Source: Begonia masoniana (lineage: Eukaryota > Streptophyta > Magnoliopsida > Cucurbitales > Begoniaceae). From it: a stretch of DNA of 64,000 nt. Position numbers and translations under genes: made by a program. Shown in pieces: positions 10,603 through 20,640 of this stretch. Under the pieces are notes generated by a model. The model searched no databases and was not told the origin of the DNA. It saw only the letters and a list, made by a program, of their open reading frames with translations. Position 1 is the first letter of the stretch; each line of letters starts with the position of its first letter. The stretch is taken from assembly GCA_022432975.1 (NCBI GenBank), contig CM039510.1:36866374-36930373 (forward strand). Reading direction: 5' to 3'.

Positions 10603-12520
10603 CTGCAATGTAGAGAAATTAAACAAGTTGCAAATGCTAACAAATAACTTGGAAGATTATGCAGTAAACTCCATTCAGACTTGTAGAAAACAACGAATGT
10701 GTTTCCATACAAAAACCGAGAGTTTTCTCCCAACTATCTTAACCTAAAACTTCAGCATAACCCATAGTTTTTGCTTGTCCAAATGTGTTAGCTTCGATGT
10801 TTACCTTAGCGGAGGAGAAGAAAGGAATCTGAGAAGATCGAAGTAACTTCGATGGTTGTTTGTCAACAGGAAGAGAGAATGCAGAGAGGAGAAAGGAGAG
10901 AGAGCAGAGAAGAGAAGTGAAGAGGGTTTCACGTAGGGGGAAGAACTTAACTTATTCAACAAGCTGCCACATGTCACTCAACCATTGGTTTTCTCTCACC
11001 AACCTTAATTTCTCTCCAATTTAACCTTCCATGCATTTTAACTTAGTGTAATGCTTAGTTAAACATTAGATTGGTTTTCCAACAAAACAAATATTGCATT
11101 TATATTAAATTAATCCTGAGAAATGGTTCGGGAAATAATTACATACAAAAAGGTCGGGTGTTACACCCTACATCTCGGAGGTACTAGATTTTCTATTCTA
11201 TCGGGTTGTTTTGGGTAGAAAGGTTATAGTTATGTTCTGAGTTGTCTATGTTCTGTTTCACCGTATGTTCTGTTATTTCTGTCATCTGCCTCTGCCTGTT
11301 TAAGTTCAAGCACTGTTCATGCATACACGTTTTCTCTAAAAGACATGCAAATATTTTCTGTACACTGTTTGAAACTAAATAAGATAAAATCTGACTGAAA
11401 TGTACCGGTTAAGTGCGGGACGGGGACTGGCCTACTGTTTCTGTTCTGAATCTGTTCTGAAAATCTGTTGTGCTTGTCGTGCACTGCCTCTTCCCCTATA
11501 AGCCCCACTTATACACCTCTGCCACTGAAACGTAATGTTCTGTACTGTCACTGTATTTCTGAAAATCGCATGCATAGCATTTTGCATCACTGCATATCTA
11601 TTATGTTCTTACTGAGCTTTAGGCTCATAGATGAACTCTCTGATGTAGGTACTGAACCCAAAAATGAGGACTTCGTGCCTCAGTCTGATGAATAGGTGGC
11701 TGGTGGATCGAGCTCATGGGGGGTGTGGTTGCTGCAGCCAGACAAATTCTGACCCGAGGTTTAAGTTTTCTGTAATGTCTATATCTGTAAAGTCTTCTGG
11801 AAGTTCTGGTTGTGTTGTAAAATTTTGTAAAAACTCTTCTTTTGGTAGATTCTGCAATTGCATGTTAGGTTCTGTACTGATTCAGAGGTTTTACCCTTAG
11901 AACAATGTATAAGTTCTGATGTCTCAGTTTTAGAAATCACTGTATTTGACAGTTGAACTCATGTCCTGAATGTTCTGAAATGTTTTAGAATATTTTTCCT
12001 GTTTTAATGTTTGCATGGATGGTCTCGAATTCTAGAGCTATCCATGCAGTCTATTTCTTTGAATCTGTCAATTGTAAAATATGTCCTACAACCTTGTGTA
12101 GAATCGGGTATTGAAGGTCTCCAACTTTCATGCCTTCTGTTTGTGCTGTATTTGATAGTTGGAATAAGTTTTGAAGTATTCTGAAATGGTTTGGAATATT
12201 TTCAGTTAGCATATGCATGAATGATCTCTGGTTTTAGAGCTTTTATGTAGAGTGAAATTCCTTGAGTTTCTGTCATGTTTTCTGTTGTGTTCGAGAACCC
12301 CATTTTGATGTGGTTTGAGAAATCTGAAACTTCTATGTTTTCTGTATTCATGCTCTCTATCTGTACTTCCTTCTGTTAAAAGTTGTTAAGTTTCACCTTA
12401 GAAACCATGTCATCCGATCACGTCCACCGCTACTTGTAAAATTTTCTCCACCGGTTGTGACTGCTTTTTTCTGTTTTTTTTAAAGTACATCCACCGCTGC
12501 CCGTTTCCTTCTTTTAAATT

Positions 12521-12905
12521 ATATCTTCCGGCTGACATCACACAAGTCTTCCGCCCAGTTTAGTTATATCTTCCGGCTGACGTCACACAAGTCTTCTGCC
12601 CAGTTTAGTTATATCTTCCGGCTGACGTCACACAAGTCTTCCGCCAGTTTAGTTATATCTTCCGGCTGACGTCACACAAGTCTTCCGCCCAGTTTAGTTA
12701 TATCTTCCGGCTGACGTCACACAAGTCTTCCGCCCAGTTTAGTTACATCTTCTGGCTGACGTCATCCATATTCCAGCTGACGTCATCCATCTTTCGGCTG
12801 ACGTCATCACCTTCTGCCGATTCTGTTATTGCCTGTATCTTCCGACAGACGTCATCCATCTTCCGGCTGACGTCATCACCTTCTGTCGATTTCGTTTACT
12901 ATCTG
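12521..12905 (+). repeat. 45-bp minisatellite with GGCTGACGTCAC cores in A2 5' LTR
   Basis: Units start near 12526, 12571, 12616, 12660, 12705 and 12750 (period 44-45 bp), then degenerate. Each holds TTCCGGCTGACGTCAC. The array lies about 360-750 bp before the LTR end. Confidence 0.88.
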
Positions 12906-13273
12906 TATATGCCGATGACATCATTACATCTTTCGATGACATCATCACACACCCGATTTCATTATTTCCTCCGCCCTTTCTGTTCCCTGTTCCTCCCTGT
13001 CTTCTCTGTTATTCACTTCTGTTTATTTATTTTCTTCGCCACTTCTTCTCTTCTGCTATCCATTATTGAAATCTTTTTTGCTATCAACTTCAAAGAACTC
13101 GATTCTGTTAACTGTTTTCCCGTTTGATTTCGAATCCAGAGAACTTTCTCTCTCTCTGTAAATGTTTTAATAGTATAATGGACAAAAATAGTCCCCGTTT
13201 TCTGTTATCTATCCCGGAGTGATGGCTCCGATCCCGGACCCCGATCGGGTTCGATTACGGGCTGTCACAGTTG

Positions 13274-13291
13274 TGGTATCAGAGAGATAAG
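13274..13291 (+). promoter_or_regulatory. Primer binding site of A2
   Basis: TGGTATCAGAGAGATAAG lies 4 nt after the LTR end at 13269. The first 11-12 bases match the complement of the initiator tRNA-Met 3' end. Confidence 0.88.
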
Positions 13292-13428
13292 GTTTTAAAA
13301 CCAATTCTGTGAAACGTCTGACTGCGTAACCCGCCACGTGTGATCGCTCCACCAAGTGTAAGTGTTTAAATTCCTGTCAAAGTTCTGTTTATTAAATTAG
13401 GTTATTCTGTTTATAGGGTTTATTAGAA

Positions 13429-15480
13429 ATGGTTAGAAGACATCAAGAAGAGTCAAGCAAAAGCTCTCGAGCCATTGACCAACTAACCGAACTGGTGGGT
13501 GCACAGTCACGCATGGTTGAACGCATGATGGCCCGAGAAGATGATAGAAACAATAACCATGGGAATAACAATCGGGATAATGCGCCGCGAGACAACAGTG
13601 GAGACAGATTCCGGCGACTCCAGCCGCCTTCATTTGATGGACTGTCTACAGACCCAACCCGTGCTGAAACCTGGATTCGAACAATGTAAAAGATGTTCAG
13701 ATATGCAGAAGTAGAAGACAACAAGAAGGTTAATTGCGCCACATTCTATCTCACCGAAAGTGCTGGATTTTGGTGGGACACGGTGCAGTCCACTACCGTG
13801 GCATTAAGCTGGGATGGATTTACGAAAATCTTCTACGAAAATTACTTTGACCGGGGTGTGAGGAAGGAAAAGTTAGTTGAATTCTCTTGGCTGCGACAGT
13901 ATGGGTCAGTGGCCGAATATGTTCAGAAATTTGAGACATTGTCCTGATATGCAACACACCTGGTGGCCACCGATGAGAACAAAGTGCACCAGTTCATTCA
14001 AGGGTTGAAGATGGACCTTTTGCGAGGAATCACAACTGGAGGGTTCGATGAGGCACCGTATGTGAAGGTGGTGGCCAAGGCTTATCAGTTAGAGGCCTTA
14101 GAAATAAAGTCCCAGAGACAAAGGGATTCACCAAGAGGGATTATTCGACATGTTCCTCAACAGCAACAACAGCAAAGGGGCCAAAATTTACAACCTCAAC
14201 AGCAACAAAACAGGGGCATTAAAAGGCCCAATGAAGCCATCCTTTATCAAGACAAAGGAAAGAGACTAATGGGGGCTCCTCAACTTTCAGTATGCCCGCG
14301 GTGCCAGAAGCCTCACAAAGGAGAATGTAGGCTTGCTACCGGCCAATGTTTCCGATGTGGCAAGGGAGGCCATCTTGTTCGGGATTGCCCAATGCCCTAC
14401 ACCAGAACAGGTCAAGCCGTGCCGAGAGTGTTTGCAATGATGGAAGATGTTGATGATGCTGATCTGCACACGGCAATAACCGGTACAATTATAATATGTG
14501 GTACACCTGCTTATACCTTGTGGGACACGGGGGCCACACATTCGTTTGTGGCCATAGACTTCGTAGTTAGACAGAAGGTTAATTGTACGTCGTCAGATCA
14601 GCCCTACTGCGTTATGCTACCGTCCGGAGAGTTTATGCACTCCGAGCAGGTGGTACGGGGTGATATAGTGTCAATAGGAAAGCAGAAGTTGTACGCCGAC
14701 CTTATCGTCATCAGTATGAAAGGGTACAATGTCATTCTGGGGATGGACTGGCTGTTTAGACATCATGCCACCATCAACTGTAAGTCCGGGCTAGTGTCAT
14801 TTAAACGCCCAAATGAAGTATAATTCTCTTATCAGGAAGTACCGAAGAAACACCGTATGCCTGTTATATCTTTCCTGAAAGCTCAACGGCTGATGAAGTC
14901 AGGGTGCATCGGATTCTTGGCCCACGTAGTGGATGTCCAAAGGCAAAATGAGGTGGAACTTCAGATTATTCCGGTAGTACGGGACTTCTCAGAGGTTTTC
15001 TTAGGTGACCTACCGGGATTGCCACCTGATCGCGAAATTGAGTTTGAAATTGACGTATATCCAGGTGCGGAACAAGTATCAAAGAATCCGTACCGTATGG
15101 CACCAATTGAGCTGAAGGAGTTGAAGGCTCAGCTGAAAGAGTTGGTGGACAAGGGCTTTGTGCGCCCTAGTTTTTCTCCGTGGGGTGCTCCGGTCTTGTT
15201 CGTCAAAAAGAAAGATGGGTCCCTACGGATGTGCATCGATTACCGTGAGATGAACAAGTTAACCATCAAGAATAAGTACCCGTTGCCAAGAATCGATAAT
15301 TTGTTTGACCAGCTACAAGGGGCTCCAGTATTCTCTAAGATTGACTTACGCTCCGGTTATTACCAATTGAAGGTCAGAGCTGATGATATTCCAAAGACCG
15401 CCTTCAGGACCCGGTACGGGCACTACGAATTCTTAGTGATGTCGTTCGGGTTATGTTTCAAAAAAAATATATTTCCAAAA
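13429..15480 (+). pseudogene. gag-protease-RT pseudogene of A2
   Basis: One long frame begins ATG at 13429 and encodes a gag capsid region (FWWDTV near 13770; QKFETLS). A Gln-rich linker follows, then a CCHC knuckle CFRCGKGGHLVRDC (near 14350), a pepsin-type protease with DTGATHSF (near 14525) and the start of RT with [11 protein letters not shown]. The same frame is interrupted by three stops: TAA at 13687 (GAA expected), TGA at 13945 (CGA expected) and TAA at 14821. RT ends at MSFGL, before the catalytic Asp pair. The following bases are unrelated apart from a possible MNRV remnant near 15481. The product would assemble particles and copy RNA if intact; this copy is dead. Confidence 0.9.
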
Positions 15481-15563
15481 ATGAATAGAGTGTGAGTAAT
15501 AAGAATTAAATGATTAAGAAAGATACAGATTATGTGACGATCCCTCAGTGGTCGTTACAATTA

Positions 15564-15578
15564 TGGTATCAAAGCAAA
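15564..15578 (+). promoter_or_regulatory. Primer binding site of element G
   Basis: TGGTATCAAAGC is one base away from the initiator tRNA-Met complement TGGTATCAGAGC. It lies 4 nt after the LTR end. Confidence 0.75.
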
Positions 15579-15722
15579 ATCGGGTTCTAAAATCGATTCT
15601 GCAGACTGCCTCCCAGCACAGATTGTCATCTGAGTACACTCCAGCAACTGTAAGTATTTACGATTTCAGTAAATGTCATTAAGTTAAGATGTATCTATAA
15701 CTATTTGTCTAGGAATCCCAAA

Positions 15723-17687
15723 ATGGTTAGAGGTCAGCAGAGAGAGACCAATGAGGGTAGCAATGCCATTACTCAGTTGACAGAGTTGGTCATGCGCCAA
15801 TCCCGCCAGATCGAACAGCTGGTGACTGTCAGAGAGGAACAAGGTAACTTCAGTACTAATGCAACTCATGATCATGGGGGTGAGCGTTTCCACCGGCTTC
15901 GACCCCAGGTATTCAATGGACATGTTTCATATCCTATTTATGCTGAGGAATGGGTTCGAAAGATGGAGGACATGTTTAAGTATGCAAAGGTTGATGAAGG
16001 AGATAAGGTCACATATGCTGTCTTTCATCTGGAATTGAGTGCAAGGCATTGGTGGGATTCAATCCAGAACACCGCTAATGCAGGAGCTATGACCTGGGAA
16101 ATGTTTAAGACTACCTTCTTTGACAAGTACTTCAATAGGACTGTTCGGGCCAACAAGAAGAAGGAGTTCATGAATCTGCGACAAACTGGCTCTGTGATGG
16201 ATTATATATGCAAATTTGATGCTTTATCACGGTTTGCTCCCCGATTGGTTGAGGATGATGAGGACAGGATTTACCAATTTGTTCAAGGACTGAAGCCGAG
16301 TTTGTACATGAAGGTAAAGACTGCTGGGATACACAATGTACCTTATGGTGAAGTGACGGCTAAGGCCTTGGAGCTGGAAGAGGCTGAAATGACAGCATAT
16401 GCGTAGCGTGAGCAGCCAAGGAAATTCACGAAGGAAACTCAGCCGCCACCACGTCAGAACAAAGGATGGCAGCCGCAACAGAACGGGGGGCCACAACAAC
16501 AACAGCAAGGTATAAAGAGACCCTTCAATCCAAATGAAGACCAAGGGAAGGGAAAACGACCATTGGCCCCTCTATGCTCCAACTGCCAGAAGAACCACCA
16601 TGGCAAATGCAAGTTGCATTCTGGTCGATGCTACAGGTGTGATAAAGTTGGACACATTGCCAGAGACTGCCCCATGCCACCTGACCCAAACCGAACAAGA
16701 GTAATGCCCCGAGTCTTTGCTATGATGGAAGATGAAGATACCATGCAGCATACGGTCATAACAGGTACAATTATGATCTGTGGAATTTCTGCTTATACAC
16801 TTATAGACACGGGAGCCACACACTCATTTATTGCAACCTTATTTGCGTGTAAGCATAAGTTAGAATACTTACCAGCTGATAGGCCATATAGTGTGATGTT
16901 ACCATCAGGAAAATCCTTGTATTCTGATCAGATATTGAAAGGCGATATTGTGTCCTTAGGAGATAAGAAGTTATATGTAGAACAGATTGTAGTTGACATG
17001 AAGGGATATGAAGTTATATTAGGAATGGATTGGTTATCCAGGCATTATGCCACGATAAGTTGTAGGTCTGAGTTAGTCGAGTTTCGACCCCCTAATGGAG
17101 ATCGGTATACCTTCCAAGCTATACCAAAAATAAGTAAGATACCGATTATCTCCTCGCTAGAGACTCAACGGATATTGAATGATGGCTGTGATAGTTACCT
17201 AGCTAGTATAATGGATACTCGGGTGAGGAATAAGATAGAGTTACAAGATATTCCTATAGTCCGAGATTTTCCTGAAGCATTTTTGGATGACTTGCCAGGA
17301 TTACCACCTGATAGAGAAATAGAGTTTGTAATTGATACATATCCCGAGGCATTACCCGTATCTAAGAATCCTTATCGCATGGCACCTATTGAACTAAAGG
17401 AGTTAAAAGTCCAACTACAAGAATTAGTAGACAAGGGATTCATACGCTCTAGTAGTTCTCCCTGGGGTCACCTGTGTTATTCGTTAAGAAGAAAGATGGT
17501 TCCCTAAGGATGTGCATAGATTACCGAGAACTGAACAAGTTGACAATTAAGAATAAATACCCCTTGCCCCGAATTGACGACTTGTTTGACCAATTGCAAG
17601 AAGCTAAGGTGTTTTCAAAGATTGAATTGCGTTCGGGGTACTACCAACTGAAGGTTAAGAAGGAAGATGTACCTAAGACAGCTTTTA
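15723..17687 (+). pseudogene. gag-protease-RT pseudogene of element G
   Basis: The frame starts at ATG 15723 (MVRGQQRETNEG); the upstream TTG is less likely. Gag has HWWDSIQN and a knuckle CYRCDKVGHIARDC (near 16630). Protease has [12 protein letters not shown] (near 16800). RT begins near 17290 with [13 protein letters not shown] at 16404-16406 interrupts gag in frame. Near 17467, SPWG is followed by a 2-nt deletion, shifting the frame into the segment with [11 protein letters not shown] that ends at PKTAF, where B1 inserted. The catalytic RT Asp pair is absent. Gag is similar in layout to the gag of element C, so G may be a relative of C's autonomous partner (inference). Confidence 0.88.
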
Positions 17688-18162
17688 TGTAGCACCTGGT
17701 TCTATCGAACCAACTCTTTTATTATTAATGGTATACACCTGATTAATCAATAATTTAAGTAGGGTTAGACAAGGGCACTAGAGTAAATTTACAATTTTCA
17801 AAAGTGGATAACGTATTTAAGGAAAGAGAGTTGGGTTTAATACACTGTAGCCGCCACCAATTTCATACTTTTCCTCTTCGAGTTTTCAGCTCAAGCAGCC
17901 GAGCTCCCTAGGCGATTTTCCTCGCCCGATTCTCCTTCAGCTTAGGTAAGTTTTCCTCATTTCTCTTAAGATATAGTGGTAAGTTACCTGAGGGAGTACA
18001 ATGTGAGGATTTTGAAGGTGCTGAGATTGAGCGTAGGTTCGGGTTCTTAGAGATAAATGGGATTACACGGGTAGCAGAGGTTCAAATCGGTTTCCTCAAT
18101 CTTATTATTTATTTTTCGTAAGGTCTAGTGAGAGTTGGATTAATGTATTGCCATAAACTTAG

Positions 18163-18769
18163 GTAAGCGAGCTCTCGGAGTAGTTGAAACCGAGCATCAC
18201 CAGGAGAGCCAGGTAAGTAAAGTTTGCTTGTGCCTTCGGGCCTACATCACAAAACATTAGGGTTTGTTTGCTAGAATGTGTTGGTATGTCATGCATCATG
18301 TTTTAAAAATATACGAAAATGAATTTGAATGCATGTCAGCATGGTAAGGATTGAACATATTGAAACAGTTATGTGAATCAGTTTTACTGTTAAGGGAACT
18401 AATCCGTCCCTTAATGAGACAGTGGATATTTATACTTTGAGAGAATTGATCCAACTTCCAATTTCACAGGGGGATCTGAACATGTGAATCAGATTTACTG
18501 TTGAGGGAACTAATCCACCCCTTAATGAGACAGTGGATATTTATACTTTGGGAGGGTTGATCCGACTCCCAACTTAACAGGGGGATCTGAACAGAAACGA
18601 AGCATGAACAACTGAGTTGAGAAAGTAGAAATTGCATGTTTAGGAATTTATATTTCAGTGTTTCATTTCATTACTGCTTTACTTACTTAGCATTAGGCTA
18701 ATAGATGAGTTTTGTGATGTAGGTGAAGAAGTGATAGCAGGTGTGTTTACTGAGTCTGCTGAGGACTAG
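18163..18769 (+). other. Conserved LTR module in B1
   Basis: Putative exon 18163-18212 ends CAG/GTAAGT. A GCC-UUCG-GGC hairpin abuts the stem strand CCTACATCACAAAAC at 18241-18255, whose exact complement is at 18709-18723 on the acceptor. The hairpin TTAGC-ATTAG-GCTAA is at 18687-18701. The frame 18723-18769 (47 nt) encodes GEEVIAGVFTESAED. The upstream exon is 1 nt short of the B2 exon and has a TGA in the matching frame. Confidence 0.62.
18375..18600 (+). repeat. Two-copy hairpin repeat in the stem loop of B1
   Basis: About 110 bp is repeated twice (TTTACTGTT(A/G)AGGGAACTAATCC near 18383 and 18496). Each copy contains complementary pairs such as AAGGGA/TCCCTT and can fold. Minus copies are in B2 and B3. 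Confidence 0.75.
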
Positions 18770-19260
18770 ATTGGTTTTGGAGTGCATCTTTGTAACAATC
18801 TGGCAGCTGATGGGGCGGTTTAACTGATGTCAGTTGGTGTGAAGGTTCAGTTGACAACGTTTCAATTTTAGTGTGTTGAGTTTTCATGACAGTAGTGGTT
18901 TTCAATATTTTGAATATGTTTCTTTTCTTGAGCTTGCTGATAATAGTATTTGGTTAGGCATAAATGTTGATTTTACTGAAATTGAGTAATGTAAGGATTT
19001 GAATTGTTCTAAATGGTTTCAGTGAAGTAAGCTCGTCATTCTCGCAGCTAGAGATGTTTTTGTATGAAATTTGAATAGTAGAAATATCGTCTACTTTCTG
19101 TTGAGTTTCCTGGAGTTACTTAGGGTCAGGGGTTTTTGAATGTCTTAAGTAAGTTTTTTTGCAAATTCAACCATCGGTGAATGGAGTTCACCGGTGGATG
19201 TTGGGCTGATAGACATTGGCGGATCGAATCATCCGGCTGACGTCACCGGATGATGTCGAG

Positions 19261-19500
19261 TATTCTACTTACCGGTGGATGTCGTGTGAAAACCCGTCGG
19301 ATGATGTAGAGAGTCTCTTGTCGTTTAGTGACCGGTGGATGTCGTGTGTTAATCCACCGGAAGATGAAGGAAGTGTTTTGTCGTTTAGTGGCCGGTGGAT
19401 GTCGTGTGATAATCCACCGGAAGATGTAAGAAGTGTTTTGTCGTCTAGTCACCGGTGGATGCAGTATAACATCGATCATCCGGTTGACGTCACCGGAAGG
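19261..19500 (+). repeat. 60-bp palindromic minisatellite in B1 LTR
   Basis: Four units at exactly 60 bp carry CCGGTGGATGTCGTG (near 19272, 19332, 19392 and 19452). The inverted partner is AATCCACCGG, so each unit can form a hairpin. The 129-codon open frame across it is a by-product of the repeat length being a multiple of three. Confidence 0.88.
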
Positions 19501-19877
19501 TGTAGAGAATATTTTGTCGTTTTGTCCCCGGATGATGTCTTCTATTTTCTGCTTCAGCCCCTTTTTATTGACTTTGTTCAGCGGGCGACGTGTTTGACTC
19601 TTTGAGACTTATGGAGTATTTTGCAATTTAAACCTTTATTCTTTTTGCTGATTATTCCTCAACATTTCAACTGAATAATCAAGCATCGTACAATAGCTTT
19701 GTTTAACCTTTTTTTTTACTTAAACGATTTCCGCTGTAAGTTCTTGAATGTTTGAAGTTTTAGAAAATATCAAATTTTGACTTTCGAGTAGACCTTTAGG
19801 TTTGGTTCAAAGTTTTTCCGAGTTTCGTGCAAGATTGTGTAACAAACCGGGTTCAGAAAACTCGGTTCGTTACAGTA

Positions 19878-19896
19878 TGGTATCAGAGACATTCAG
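19878..19896 (+). promoter_or_regulatory. Primer binding site of B1
   Basis: TGGTATCAGAGACATTCAG lies 4 nt after the LTR end, matching the initiator tRNA-Met complement in its first 11 bases. Confidence 0.88.
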
Positions 19897-20029
19897 TTAA
19901 ACCGTTCAAAAGATTACTCATCAGTGCCAATCGTTGCATGGAAGTACTTCAACAACTGTAAATGTTTATGTTAACCTTAGTTATTAGATATTTAAGAGTG
20001 TAATTAACCCTGTACAGGAATTTAGTACC

Positions 20030-20122
20030 ATGGCCAGACGCCCAGGAAGACCTAGAGTGCCAAGAGAAATGCCAAATGTGAGGGGTGAGGAGAAGCTAGT
20101 GGATTATGGCAAGCTGCAGATT
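20030..20122 (+). CDS. gag N-terminus of B1, cut by assembly gap
   Basis: ATG at 20030 begins MARRPGRPRVPREMPN, the gag start shared with the minus-strand elements B2 and B3. Past 20090 the frame differs from the other copies by small indels (GGAGAAGCTAG against GGAAGATGCTAG), which may be assembly error beside the gap. The remainder is in the N run. Confidence 0.85.
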
Positions 20123-20222
20123 NNNNNNNNNNNNNNNNNNNNNNNNNNNNNNNNNNNNNNNNNNNNNNNNNNNNNNNNNNNNNNNNNNNNNNNNNNNNNN
20201 NNNNNNNNNNNNNNNNNNNNNN
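20123..20222. other. Assembly gap (100 N)
   Basis: Exactly 100 N, the conventional gap of unknown size. The 3' half of B1 and the 3' end and TSD of B2 must lie here or be lost. Confidence 1.
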
Positions 20223-20640
20223 ATACCTTCGAACTTCAGATTTACTCAACGTCTAAAGACTCACTGGGAGAGCTTGTAACCCTGTCCTAATTGTAATATA
20301 AGCCCGAGCTATATGTCGTTTGGCGGCCTTCAACACACTATTGGGCAGACGAGCAAGGAGATCAGAACCAAGGCTGCAGAGGAAGAAGAAGTGTGAAATT
20401 CCCGGATCAGATCCAAACAGGCCAGCCATGCTCGATTGCAGATAGAGAATCGTGCATGAGGGTGCACTTGGCCTCCAGCAGCGAGTTACGCTTATTCCAG
20501 GCACCGTCACTGGCAGCAAAGTTCTCCATCACCTTCTTCGGTCAAATCTCGGTTAATCCTCCTCTTGGCTCGACCACCGAAAAGCAAAAATCCAAGATCG
20601 AAAGTCCGAACGATAGATTAAGCTCAAATGAAGATCTTCC
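20223..20640. other. Unidentified sequence between gap and B2 pol
   Basis: This stretch has a more balanced base composition than its surroundings and does not match the B3 pol that should be here. RT homology fades between about 20670 and 20630. Short open frames exist on both strands (88 codons minus, 20253-20519), but none resembles a family I know. It could be captured host or organelle DNA, a diverged element, or misassembly. Confidence 0.35.

Larger units (their letters stand above)
8581..11165 (-). mobile_element. Solo LTR of family A (A-solo2), TSD CCCTA
   Basis: The element is 2585 bp, starting TGTGATGACCCC and ending GGTGTTACA. Perfect duplications CCCTA lie at 8576-8580 and 11166-11170. 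Host A2 sequence (GGCCCTA/CATCTCGG) continues across it without loss. Confidence 0.93.
8494..11695 (+). other. Conserved LTR module in A2, split by a nested solo LTR
   Basis: Putative exon 8494-8543 (acceptor CTAG, donor CAG/GTAAGT) is open for 16 codons in the frame that continues at 11649. The solo LTR 8581-11165 landed in the stem strand. The 5-bp duplication CCCTA rebuilds it at 11167-11180, and this pairs with 11636-11649. The frame 11649-11695 is 47 nt and encodes GTEPKNEDFVPQSDE. Confidence 0.6.
8103..15480 (+). mobile_element. Family A LTR retrotransposon (A2): 5' LTR, PBS, broken gag-pol, 3' end missing
   Basis: The 5' LTR is 8103-13269 (about 2577 bp once the nested solo LTR is removed) and ends GGGCTGTCACA. 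A primer site and gag-protease-RT follow. Homology stops inside reverse transcriptase near 15460-15480, so RNase H, integrase and the 3' LTR are absent. It inserted into the older A1 LTR. Confidence 0.88.
15481..17687 (+). mobile_element. Truncated Ty3-type element G: LTR tail, PBS, gag-pol
   Basis: Only the last bases of a 5' LTR remain (ending GTCGTTACA at 15559). A primer site TGGTATCAAAGC follows at 15564, then gag-protease-RT up to 17687, where the B1 LTR begins inside RT. Expected TSD of B1 is TTTTA (17683-17687). The LTR end resembles families C and F. Confidence 0.82.
17688..19874 (+). mobile_element. 5' LTR of family B element B1
   Basis: The LTR is 2187 bp, from TGTAGCACCTGG to CGGTTCGTTACA, followed by a primer site. 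A TATA-like GTATTTAAGG lies near 17814. A pyrimidine-rich leader follows, with a putative first exon ending CTTAG/GTAAGT at 17945. The rest of B1 runs into the assembly gap. Confidence 0.88.

Noticed and set aside
13274..13291. tRNA gene suggested by TGGTATCAGAG strings
   Set aside because: These are primer binding sites next to LTR ends; no cloverleaf is present.
19216..19605. 129-codon frame with a repeated RWMSC peptide
   Set aside because: The 60-bp repeat unit is a multiple of three, so any open frame is carried through it. There is no homology or context for a gene.
20030..20290. Frame spanning the N run
   Set aside because: It joins sequence across an assembly gap of unknown size.
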